Of a DNA stretch of 26,181 bases, positions 14,971-24,391 are shown piece after piece. How positions within the stretch are numbered: the first letter of the stretch is position 1; every line of letters begins with the position of its first letter. The DNA comes from Candidatus Alcyoniella australis (GTDB lineage Bacteria > Lernaellota > Lernaellaia > JAVCCG01 > Alcyoniellaceae). The DNA is taken from contig JAVCCG010000039.1 of NCBI GenBank assembly GCA_030765605.1, forward strand, positions 1 to 26,181. Direction: 5' to 3'. The notes under the pieces are model-generated. The model saw only the letters and a list, made by a program, of their open reading frames with translations. It was not told where the DNA came from and did not search any database. The position numbers and the translations under genes were made by a program.

Positions 14971-15948
14971 TTGTCGGCATTATGCACGGCGAGGGGAGGG
15001 CTGATTATCGCCAGGCGTCCACAACAGAAGGTGACCTTCCTGATGCTGCCCGAACAGGCGGGCAGGCCCAGGCGGTTGGCTATTTCACGGCGCGCCCTGC
15101 GTGTAATCGGCGTGCTGCTGGGCTGCATCTGCCTGCTCTTGGTCTGGACCCTGATCGACTACGTGGACGTCAAGCTCGATCGGATCCGGCTGATGCGCGA
15201 GTTGAGTACCACCACGGTCGAGCGCGACGCGCTGATCGACCACACCGCCTATCAGACCCACCAGATCGACGCGCTGTCCGGCGAGCTCAACTCGCTGGAG
15301 ACCGAGGTGCGCGAAATGGCGCGGCTCGACGCCTCGATCCGCCAGGTGACCAACCTCAAGCAACCCGACAGCGGCGCGCTGATGACCGGCGGAGTCGGAC
15401 ATCCGGCCAGCGGCGGACCTCAGGCCGCGCAGTCGGCCAACCACGACTTCAACAGCATGCACCTTAAGGTGGACGATCTGCTCGGCGACGCCCGGGCCGT
15501 GCGTTCGAGCATGTCCGAGCTCGACGCCTACTTTGCCGACCGTCGCGGCGGCTTCGCCTCGACCCCCTCGATCTGGCCGGTAAAGGGTTGGGTTTCGAGC
15601 GAGTTCGGTATTCGCAACGATCCGCTCACCGGCATTTCCTCGATGCACGAGGGCCTGGATATCGCCACGGCCTACGGCACGCCGATTCTCGCGCCGGGCA
15701 ACGGCGTGGTCTCGTTTGCCGGAGCCTGGGGAGGATACGGCAACACGGTGATGATCAACCACGGCCAGGGAGTCAGCACGCTCTACGGCCACCTCTCGGC
15801 GTGCCTGGTGCACAGCGGACAGAAGATCAGGCGCGGCGAGGCTCTGGGATTGATCGGCACCAGCGGACGCTCGACCGGCCCCCATCTGCACTACGAGGTG
15901 CAGGTCAACAACGTGCCGGTCAACCCGCGGCTCTATATCCTTCAATAG
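14971..15948 (+). CDS. membrane-anchored M23 (LytM-type) peptidase, cell-wall hydrolase-like
   Basis: The open frame gives 325 residues from TTG. A basic N-terminus is followed by a membrane segment (VIGVLLGCICLLLVWTLIDY, about 45-64), a coiled coil (about 72-125) and a C-terminal LytM domain. Zinc-ligand motifs are visible: HEGLDIA, a YGHLS strand, and PHLHYEV near the end. It should cleave, or activate cleavage of, peptidoglycan cross-links in the periplasm, as for NlpD/MepM/EnvC-like proteins. The start is uncertain. The predicted transcript begins after TTG 14971. GAGGGGAGGG (14991-15000) directly precedes CTG 15001, ATT 15004 and ATC 15007, while GTG 15031 lacks a good ribosome site. Confidence 0.88.
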   Translation: MSALCTARGGLIIARRPQQKVTFLMLPEQAGRPRRLAISRRALRVIGVLLGCICLLLVWTLIDYVDVKLDRIRLMRELSTTTVERDALIDHTAYQTHQIDALSGELNSLETEVREMARLDASIRQVTNLKQPDSGALMTGGVGHPASGGPQAAQSANHDFNSMHLKVDDLLGDARAVRSSMSELDAYFADRRGGFASTPSIWPVKGWVSSEFGIRNDPLTGISSMHEGLDIATAYGTPILAPGNGVVSFAGAWGGYGNTVMINHGQGVSTLYGHLSACLVHSGQKIRRGEALGLIGTSGRSTGPHLHYEVQVNNVPVNPRLYILQ

Positions 15949-15960
15949 CTCTATCCGGGG

Positions 15961-17127
15961 CTAACCCTCGACAACCTCAGTCAGTGCTTTGAATTCCTTG
16001 AAGTCCGGATCGACCTTGGCATGCGAGCGGAACGACTCGGAGATCGAGATCGCCTTTTTCAGGCTTTCCTTGATCTCATCGTCGCTGTAGTCGGCACCGC
16101 CGTACTCCGGCCTTTTGGCTATATTTTTATAGGCTGCCAGCAGGTAGTGAGCGCGGGCGTTGTTCGGACTGTCCCGGATCAGATTGTGGAACAGATTAAT
16201 CGAGTCCGACAATGTTTTCTTTGAGTAGGCCTCTAAATTCTTATCGGTCAGCTTGCCGTGTTTCACCAGGAAGGCGATGCGGCGGTAGATCAGCGCCTGG
16301 TTGATCAGGGCGTCATCGTTTTTCTCATCCTTCTTTTCCAGGTTTTCATAGGCCTTGATCGCACGGGCCAGGCACTTCTGATATTCGTCCCTCTGCTTTG
16401 GATCCAGTTTTTCCCAACCGGTCTTGCCCGTCTCGCCCTCCTGGTTCTTCTCGCGCTTATCGAGCTGGGAGTAAGGAATGATCTGCTCCGCGGCGATCCG
16501 GTAGCTCTCGGCCTCGGCCTGTGTGCGCTTGATATCCTGTAGTTCATCGGCCTGGCGTTTAGACTCGGAGGCAATTTTATTGGCATTGGCCGCCTGTACC
16601 TCGGCATCGCGGATTCTGTCCATCAGTTTATCGGAAACGACCCGCAGCATTTTGAGCCCGGCGAACCCCGCGGCCACGGACAGGCCGATCACGATCACCA
16701 GCGATTCGGGTCTACCTTGGGCGATCCCCTGGAAGTGCTTCCAACCGGTGAACAGCAGGTGCAGCAATCCCAGAGCAGCAAACGCCGCGGCAGTGCCGAT
16801 CAGCGCATCGCCCAGCAGCCTCCACAAACTCGTGGGGATTTTGTTGCGTAGTTCCCGCCGGTGGTCGCCGATGCCGAACGCCATGCCCCCCAGGGCGCCG
16901 AACAGGCCGATGACCACCACAATGAAGATAATCAGTAAGCACTTTTGTAACGGATCCGCATTATCGATCAGTGAAATGAGTTTCTTGACCGATGTCAGCG
17001 AGCGCGTCAGTCCGTCGCTGAGACTCCCATGCTCGCTGACTCCTGCCTGCGAAAAGGCTTGATAAGCGCGACCCAATAGACCGTCATTGAACATTAGCCC
17101 GCACAACGCGACGCAGACAGCGTTCAT
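15961..17127 (-). CDS. membrane protein with coiled coil and TPR-like C-terminus, unrecognised
   Basis: From the ATG at 17127 (AGGAGAG upstream) the protein has 388 residues; TTG at 17133 is an alternative. It has a weak N-terminal hydrophobic stretch and clear membrane segments near 65-85 (CLLIIFIVVVIGLFGALGGM), 110-130 (LIGTAAAFAALGLLHLLFTG) and 148-165. A charged coiled coil (about 168-210) and helical repeats (about 240-385; ARAIKAYENLEKKDEKNDDA, ARAHYLLAAYKNIAKRPEY) follow. Its codons look less GC-rich than its neighbours' and it is Lys/Asn-richer, which may mean recent acquisition. It converges on the M23 gene with a 12-bp gap. No family was recognised; a membrane scaffold is a guess. 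Confidence 0.8.
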   Translation of the reverse strand: MNAVCVALCGLMFNDGLLGRAYQAFSQAGVSEHGSLSDGLTRSLTSVKKLISLIDNADPLQKCLLIIFIVVVIGLFGALGGMAFGIGDHRRELRNKIPTSLWRLLGDALIGTAAAFAALGLLHLLFTGWKHFQGIAQGRPESLVIVIGLSVAAGFAGLKMLRVVSDKLMDRIRDAEVQAANANKIASESKRQADELQDIKRTQAEAESYRIAAEQIIPYSQLDKREKNQEGETGKTGWEKLDPKQRDEYQKCLARAIKAYENLEKKDEKNDDALINQALIYRRIAFLVKHGKLTDKNLEAYSKKTLSDSINLFHNLIRDSPNNARAHYLLAAYKNIAKRPEYGGADYSDDEIKESLKKAISISESFRSHAKVDPDFKEFKALTEVVEG

Positions 17128-17192
17128 TTCCAAAGCTCTCCTATCAGCTTGTCACCAGGAAACGGCCGACAATCAACCGCGCAGGTTCCTAT

Positions 17193-17221
17193 ATCATACT
17201 AACGCGCGTATGGGTTATCAA
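17193..17221 (-). promoter_or_regulatory. predicted promoter of the membrane/TPR-like gene
   Basis: On the - strand TTGATA (17221-17216), a 17-bp spacer and TATGAT (17198-17193), about 66 bp before the ATG. The gene therefore probably has its own transcript, separate from the secreted-protein pair upstream. Confidence 0.65.
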
Positions 17222-17227
17222 TCCGCA

Positions 17228-17914
17228 TTATTGAGGAGGGTTGTGCTGCGGCGTTATGCCGCCGGGCGGCGGGGTGAATTTGGTCAGCTCCCAGGTGACC
17301 GAGATCAGAAAGTTGAGCTTGACCTTGGCGCGGACAATGCCCAGTTCGGGATTCATCCAGACAATGGATCGCTGGGCAATGCCGCGATGGAATTGCTGGT
17401 CCAGCAGCGTGACGTACAGCTCGGGGTAGTCATTGAGCTGCACGTTGCGCTCGATAATGGCGAAGGTGGCCGGACCTTGGCCCAGCAGCTCGCCCGATGG
17501 ACTCAACGCGCGGCAGGTCTTGCGCACGTCCACCGGGCCGTGGTGCTCGGGATTGACGAAAAACGGAAACGGCGGATCGATGATGATCTCGAACGGCTCG
17601 CCGTCCTTGCTGGGGATAAATCCGGCGCGGTCGACCTCGAGGGTCGTGGGCGTGGGCAGCAGGTGGTAGTAGTAGGTGCCGCACTTTTCACTTGTGCGCA
17701 CGTCCATCTGGATCATCATCATGCCGCGCGGCTCGATGTAGCGCGAGCCCGAGCCGACCTTGCCAACGGCCGGAACCAGCACGTCGTAGTCCCAGCGCGC
17801 GCCGACCTTGAACGGATAGGGCAGCGGATCGTCGTCTGCGGCCACGTAAGGCGCGCAGAGCAGCAGGGCTGCCAAGGCCAACAGCAGCACGATCGGTGGG
17901 CGGCTTTGCCGCAT
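17228..17914 (-). CDS. secreted protein of unknown function
   Basis: The protein has 228 residues. A signal peptide (about 1-27; VLLLALAALLLCAPYVAA) leads to a mature part opening DDDPLPYPFKVGARWDYDV. This start resembles other uncharacterised extracytoplasmic proteins that begin with a PF-x-x-G-x-x-W-x-Y element. The rest looks like beta strands with many aromatic residues, ending in a Pro-rich tail. No catalytic motif was recognised. It starts 2 bp after the stop of the two-module secreted protein, so the two are almost certainly co-transcribed and coupled, and perhaps act together. Confidence 0.82.
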   Translation of the reverse strand: MRQSRPPIVLLLALAALLLCAPYVAADDDPLPYPFKVGARWDYDVLVPAVGKVGSGSRYIEPRGMMMIQMDVRTSEKCGTYYYHLLPTPTTLEVDRAGFIPSKDGEPFEIIIDPPFPFFVNPEHHGPVDVRKTCRALSPSGELLGQGPATFAIIERNVQLNDYPELYVTLLDQQFHRGIAQRSIVWMNPELGIVRAKVKLNFLISVTWELTKFTPPPGGITPQHNPPQ

Positions 17915-17916
17915 GA

Positions 17917-18849
17917 TCAGCGCGCTTTAGTACTGACGCTGATTGTCGTGCAATCGGAGTAGGTCACGCACACGTCGATGTTCCCCGCGTGGATGCCTTT
18001 GGCATCGGCCACGATCTCGAAGGCGACGCTGAGCTTGGCGCCGGCGGGGATGGTCTGCTTCATCGTGTAGCTCATGCTGTTGTCGACCGGAATGTGGAAC
18101 GGCTCCTGCAAACTCGGCGGATTGGTGCTGATGATTCGCATGTTGGCCAGCAGCTCGTCGTGCACGTCGATCGAATCGATGAAGATCGGCCGGTCGCCGG
18201 TGTTGGCCAGCGACAGCACCAGCTCGCTGGTCCGGCCCACCTTGATCTTTGACGGGATGCTGGAGGTCACGTTGAGCAGATCCAGATCGGCCGCGTTGTG
18301 ACGTTCGTCGCCGCTTGAGCTTTCTTCACCGAACAGGCCCGAGATATCCAGCTCGGTATACTCGCCGCTGGGCAGGGTCACGTCCGGCGGAACCACGCCG
18401 GTGATCACCGTGGTGATCGGCACCGGCTGGCACTCCACGGCGGTGGTGCATACGTCGAGGTTGCCGGTGAACGTGCCGGCCTGGGCGCCGATTACGCGGA
18501 ACGTGACCGACAGCGTTCCGTTGGCCGGGATCTCGCGCTTGAGTGTGAAGCTCACGCTGTTGTCGATGGGGATGTGGAACAGCTCCTGGATGCTCTCCGG
18601 ATCGGAACTGACGATGCGCACCCCGGCCAACCATTCGTCGTGCACGTCGATGCTGTCCAATGTCAACGGCTGATCGCCGGAATTGCCGGCGTTGACGATC
18701 ACATCGAACTCCTTACCGGCCTCGACCTGCGACGGCGCCTCGATGGTCACGGTCAGCAGGCTCAGATCGCTGGACTGGGCCACGACGGCCGCCGGCACCA
18801 GCAGCAAGCTCAGGGCCGCGACCAAAATTGCGAAACGATGCGGCTGCAT
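17917..18849 (-). CDS. secreted protein with two copies of a CARDB/DUF11-like beta module
   Basis: The protein has 310 residues. Signal peptide about 1-24, ending AAVVAQ. Two modules (about 30-150 and 195-310) each contain the pattern DSIDVHDE-W/L-LA, then a FHIP-I/V-DNS-V/M-S-F/Y-T segment, then an IPA-N/G-G/A strand and GN-L/I-DVC-x-T. The opening strands and the phrase N-S/T-GD-x-P are like CARDB or DUF11 beta-sandwich adhesion modules. A Pro/Gly/Ser linker (about 150-190) separates them. ATG follows AAAGGAG. The two modules are more alike to each other and to the next upstream gene than to anything recognised, implying local duplication. A surface or adhesive structural role is a guess. 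Confidence 0.85.
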   Translation of the reverse strand: MQPHRFAILVAALSLLLVPAAVVAQSSDLSLLTVTIEAPSQVEAGKEFDVIVNAGNSGDQPLTLDSIDVHDEWLAGVRIVSSDPESIQELFHIPIDNSVSFTLKREIPANGTLSVTFRVIGAQAGTFTGNLDVCTTAVECQPVPITTVITGVVPPDVTLPSGEYTELDISGLFGEESSSGDERHNAADLDLLNVTSSIPSKIKVGRTSELVLSLANTGDRPIFIDSIDVHDELLANMRIISTNPPSLQEPFHIPVDNSMSYTMKQTIPAGAKLSVAFEIVADAKGIHAGNIDVCVTYSDCTTISVSTKAR

Positions 18850-18946
18850 TTCAGCTCCTTTATGCGTAAATTAAGATGAGCATAGCGTGTAGTATTCGTT
18901 CGATTTCGTCAACGACGGCTTTGCCTTGCTTTGACGCAGACAAGAC

Positions 18947-18980
18947 AACGGCCGTACCGGTATATGCCGACACGGCCGTT
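18947..18980 (-). terminator. terminator-like hairpin after the single-module secreted gene
   Basis: AACGGCCGT (18947-18955) pairs perfectly with ACGGCCGTT (18972-18980), with an inner CGG/CCG extension. It sits 28 bp past the stop of the gene ending at 19009. No long T run follows on the - strand. Confidence 0.65.
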
Positions 18981-19008
18981 TCGATCGTAGCTTATCCGCT
19001 AAGCGTCG

Positions 19009-19485
19009 TTATTTAACGTTGACGCTCACCGGGATGTACTTGCAGTCGGCGTAGGTCACGCAGATGTCGACGTTGCCCGAGGCTGTGCCGGTCTTGGTCC
19101 CCTCACAGGTGAAGACCACCAGCAGGGTGCCCTTGGCCGGGATCGTCTGGCGCATGGTGTAGCTCATGCTGTTGTCGATCGGAATATGGAACGGCTCCTC
19201 CAGCGAGGGGGGATTGACGGCCTTGATGCGGATGCCCGCCAGCAGCTCGTCGTGCACGTCCATCGAGCCGACGAAGATCGGACGGTTGGCGCTGTTGCTT
19301 AAGGTGAGCTTGATTTCGAACGTCTCGCCGACTCCCACCACGGATTTAGACACGGCGGTGCCCACCGAGAGGAAGTTCACGTCTGCCGGATTATGCTGTT
19401 CGGGTTGCGCAACGGCGGGCGATGCGCCCAGTACAAGAGCCAGGGCGGCGACCAAGGCCACTATTAAGGTTCCGCGTCTGAACAT
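19009..19485 (-). CDS. secreted single-module protein, paralog of the two-module protein
   Basis: Start ATG at 19485 is preceded by AAGGAG and gives 158 residues; the open frame continues 20 codons upstream without a ribosome site. A signal peptide (MFRRGTLIVALVAALALVLG and on to PAVA) is followed by one module with SMDVHDELLAGIRI, EEPFHIPIDNSMSYTMRQTI and GNVDICVTYADC. It matches the second module of the downstream gene most closely. It has its own terminator. Two conserved cysteines in VC-x-TY-x-DC may form a disulfide. Function unknown. Confidence 0.86.
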   Translation of the reverse strand: MFRRGTLIVALVAALALVLGASPAVAQPEQHNPADVNFLSVGTAVSKSVVGVGETFEIKLTLSNSANRPIFVGSMDVHDELLAGIRIKAVNPPSLEEPFHIPIDNSMSYTMRQTIPAKGTLLVVFTCEGTKTGTASGNVDICVTYADCKYIPVSVNVK

Positions 19486-19594
19486 GACTGCTCCTTCATA
19501 GCTATGTTGGGAGACTAGGTTCACAGATATTATCATCGGATTCAAGGAAAATAAAAATCGCCTTTAAAACGTAACGGTCTCTCGACGCAGTGCG

Positions 19595-19624
19595 TTGACA
19601 GAACGACTAAGGCCTCGCTAATAT
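19595..19624 (+). promoter_or_regulatory. predicted pckA promoter
   Basis: TTGACA at 19595-19600, an 18-bp spacer and TAATAT at 19619-19624. A GAGGAGAGGAGG ribosome site follows before the ATG at 19655. Confidence 0.7.
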
Positions 19625-19654
19625 CAACGGCTATTTGCGAGGAGAGGAGGTTGG

Positions 19655-21235
19655 ATGACAAACAGAGTACCCTTCGACGGCTTGATCGATCTGGGAGAGG
19701 TTCACTGGAATCTGTCGGTCCCCGTGCTCTACGAGCACTGCGTCAAACGCGGCGAGGGCCAGGTCTGCCAGGACGGCCCGCTGCTGGTGATGACCGGCCA
19801 GTACACCGGTCGCTCTCCTAAAGATAAATATTTCGTCCGTAATGCGGCCACGGCCAACAAGGTCTGGTGGAGCGATGACAACCAGCCGATCACCCGTGCG
19901 GTCTACGACCGGCTCGAGGCCAAGGTGCGCGCCTTTCTGCACGGCCGCGACGTCTACGTCCAGGACTGCTACGTCGGCGCGGACCCCAAATATCGCGTGC
20001 CGCTGAGGGTGATCAGCCAGAAGGCGTGCCACAGCATCTTCGCGCGCCACATGTTCATCAACGAGACCGACCGCCGCAAGCTCTCCACGTTCCAGCCCGA
20101 GTACACGGTGATCGCCGTACCCGATCTCAAGGCCGTGCCCGAGCTCGACGAGATGCGTACCGAGGTCTCCGTGGCGATCAACACCGAGCGCCGCACGCTG
20201 CTGGTGGCGGGCAGCGGCTACGGCGGCGAGATTAAAAAATCGGTGTTCACCCTGATGAACTACTTGCTGCCCCAGCGCAACATCCTGAGCATGCACTGCT
20301 CGGCCAACGTCGGCGAGGCCGGCGACACGGCGATCTTCTTCGGCCTGTCGGGCACGGGCAAGACCACGCTGAGTTCCGATCCGGAGCGGCACCTGATCGG
20401 CGACGACGAGCACGGTTGGAGCGACGACGGAGTGTTTAATCTCGAGGCCGGGTGCTACGCCAAGGTGATCAACCTCTCGGCCAAGGCCGAGCCGCAGATC
20501 TGGCAGGCGACCCACCGTTTCGGTGCGATGCTCGAAAACGTGGCGGTCAACCAGCGCACCCGCAAGATCGACATGTCCGACCCGCGCTACACGGTCAACA
20601 CCCGCGCGATGTACCCCATCGAGTTCATTCCCGGCTCGGTGCACAGCGGCATGGGCGACCACCCTAAAAACATCGTGATGCTCACCTGCGACGCCTTCGG
20701 CGTACTGCCGCCGATCGCCAAGCTCGACTCGGCCCAGGCGATGTACCACTTCATCTCGGGCTACACCGCCAAGGTCGCGGGGACCGAACGCGGCATCACC
20801 GAGCCCCAGGCCACGTTCTCGACCTGCTTCGGCGCGCCGTTCATGTCGCTGCACCCCACGGTCTACTCCAAGCTGCTCGGCGCCAAAATCGCCAAGCACA
20901 AATCCGTTTGCTGGCTGATCAACACCGGCTGGACCGGCGGCCCCGACGGCATCGGCCACCGCATGCAGATCGCGCATACGCGGGCGATGGTCTCGGCCGC
21001 GCTCTCGGGTAAGCTAGACGCCGTGGGCTACGATGTGGACCCGACCTTCGGCATGCTGGTGCCGCGTTCGTGCCCCGACGTGCCCCAGGAGCTGCTTACG
21101 CCGCGCAACACTTGGAAGAACAAACGCGCCTACGATGATAAGTCCCGGGAGTTGGCCCACAGCTTCAATAAGAACTTCGAACGCTTCGCCTCCCAGGCTT
21201 CCAAGAGGACCCGGATGGCAGGGCCCAAAATCTGA
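19655..21235 (+). CDS. pckA: ATP-dependent phosphoenolpyruvate carboxykinase
   Basis: The protein has 526 residues, normal for ATP-type PEPCK. The substrate region TGQYTGRSPKDKYFVR lies near 47-62. The kinase-1 P-loop GLSGTGKTTLSSDP (about 230-243) and the metal-binding LIGDDEHGW follow at once, then IEFIP and a C-terminal adenine-binding region. It converts oxaloacetate and ATP to phosphoenolpyruvate, CO2 and ADP, the entry step of gluconeogenesis, and may run in reverse in anaerobes. It has a strong ribosome site and its own promoter. The thioesterase gene follows after 7 bp, so the two are probably co-transcribed. Confidence 0.97.
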   Translation: MTNRVPFDGLIDLGEVHWNLSVPVLYEHCVKRGEGQVCQDGPLLVMTGQYTGRSPKDKYFVRNAATANKVWWSDDNQPITRAVYDRLEAKVRAFLHGRDVYVQDCYVGADPKYRVPLRVISQKACHSIFARHMFINETDRRKLSTFQPEYTVIAVPDLKAVPELDEMRTEVSVAINTERRTLLVAGSGYGGEIKKSVFTLMNYLLPQRNILSMHCSANVGEAGDTAIFFGLSGTGKTTLSSDPERHLIGDDEHGWSDDGVFNLEAGCYAKVINLSAKAEPQIWQATHRFGAMLENVAVNQRTRKIDMSDPRYTVNTRAMYPIEFIPGSVHSGMGDHPKNIVMLTCDAFGVLPPIAKLDSAQAMYHFISGYTAKVAGTERGITEPQATFSTCFGAPFMSLHPTVYSKLLGAKIAKHKSVCWLINTGWTGGPDGIGHRMQIAHTRAMVSAALSGKLDAVGYDVDPTFGMLVPRSCPDVPQELLTPRNTWKNKRAYDDKSRELAHSFNKNFERFASQASKRTRMAGPKI

Positions 21236-21242
21236 GCCCCCG

Positions 21243-21671
21243 ATGACGCTCAAGCTGCGCATTCCGCCTCCCTGTCACGCTTTTTTGCAATCCGAGATCC
21301 TCAAGCTCGACAACGGCTCGGTGGTGGTGCGCTTCAGCCCCACCGACGAGATGGCCAATCCTTTCGGCACGGTCCAAGGCGGGATCCTCGCCGGAATGCT
21401 CGACAACTGCATCGGTCCGGCCCTGGTCTCGGCCGTTCCCGACCGCCAGGCCTCGCTGGTTCAACTTTCGGTGAGCTACCTGGGGGCCGCGCGGCCCGGA
21501 CAGACGCTGATCGGCAGAGCCCGGGTGGTCAAACACGGCCGCACCCAGGCGCTGATCGAGGCCGGCCTCGAGACCGAGCTCGACGGTAAGCTGTTGGTCA
21601 AAGCCCTGGCCACCAACGTGTTTCTCGACACCGCAGTCCAGCCCGTGGACCTCGACTCAATTAAAAGCTAA
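21243..21671 (+). CDS. PaaI-type hotdog-fold thioesterase
   Basis: From ATG 21243 the protein has 142 residues, typical of the family. NPFGTVQGGILAGMLDNCIG (about 38-57) is the hotdog helix with the GG and the catalytic-type Asp of PaaI/YbgC thioesterases. A following LSVSYLGAARPGQTLIGRAR strand pair completes the fold. It probably hydrolyses an acyl- or aryl-CoA. The ribosome site is weak (the start lies 7 bp after the pckA stop), suggesting translational coupling. The frame is open further upstream but that part overlaps pckA and is not believed. Confidence 0.86.
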   Translation: MTLKLRIPPPCHAFLQSEILKLDNGSVVVRFSPTDEMANPFGTVQGGILAGMLDNCIGPALVSAVPDRQASLVQLSVSYLGAARPGQTLIGRARVVKHGRTQALIEAGLETELDGKLLVKALATNVFLDTAVQPVDLDSIKS

Positions 21672-21742
21672 GCGCCTGGTAAATCAACTCTGCCGGTTTA
21701 GAGCTTTGGTTCGACCGCAGACCCATTGGTACGAATTGCTTG

Positions 21743-24181
<2,439 letters not shown>

Positions 24182-24208
24182 TAATCGGGTCCTTTGAGAA
24201 GCTAAAAA

Positions 24209-24237
24209 ATAATAGCATAAATCGGCCTTCGCCGCAA
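24209..24237 (-). promoter_or_regulatory. predicted gyrA promoter
   Basis: On the - strand TTGCGG (24237-24232), a 17-bp spacer and TATTAT (24214-24209), giving a leader of about 20 nt with AAAGGA. The -10 box is strong and the -35 moderate. Confidence 0.6.
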
Positions 24238-24354
24238 CGCGTCGAAGAAGGAAAAAACGCAATGTATTAAGGTACCTAGAGCGCCACGATATCACTTTTT
24301 GTGCAGGCGCCGTCTCAGGGCCGGGCAGCCTCTGTGCGGCCGGGAAATCAGTTT

Positions 24355-24383
24355 TTGAAACACGGGGGCGTTGGGGTTAGACT
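24355..24383 (+). promoter_or_regulatory. predicted promoter of the lyase gene, leaderless layout
   Basis: TTGAAA at 24355-24360, a 17-bp spacer and TAGACT at 24378-24383. Only 8 nt lie between the -10 box and the ATG at 24392, and no ribosome site is present, so the transcript should begin at the start codon. Confidence 0.55.
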
Positions 24384-24391
24384 TGCGGTCT

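Noticed and set aside
19631-20977. - strand open frame (448 codons) opposite pckA
   Set aside because: pckA is unmistakable on the other strand and the antisense product shows no motif.
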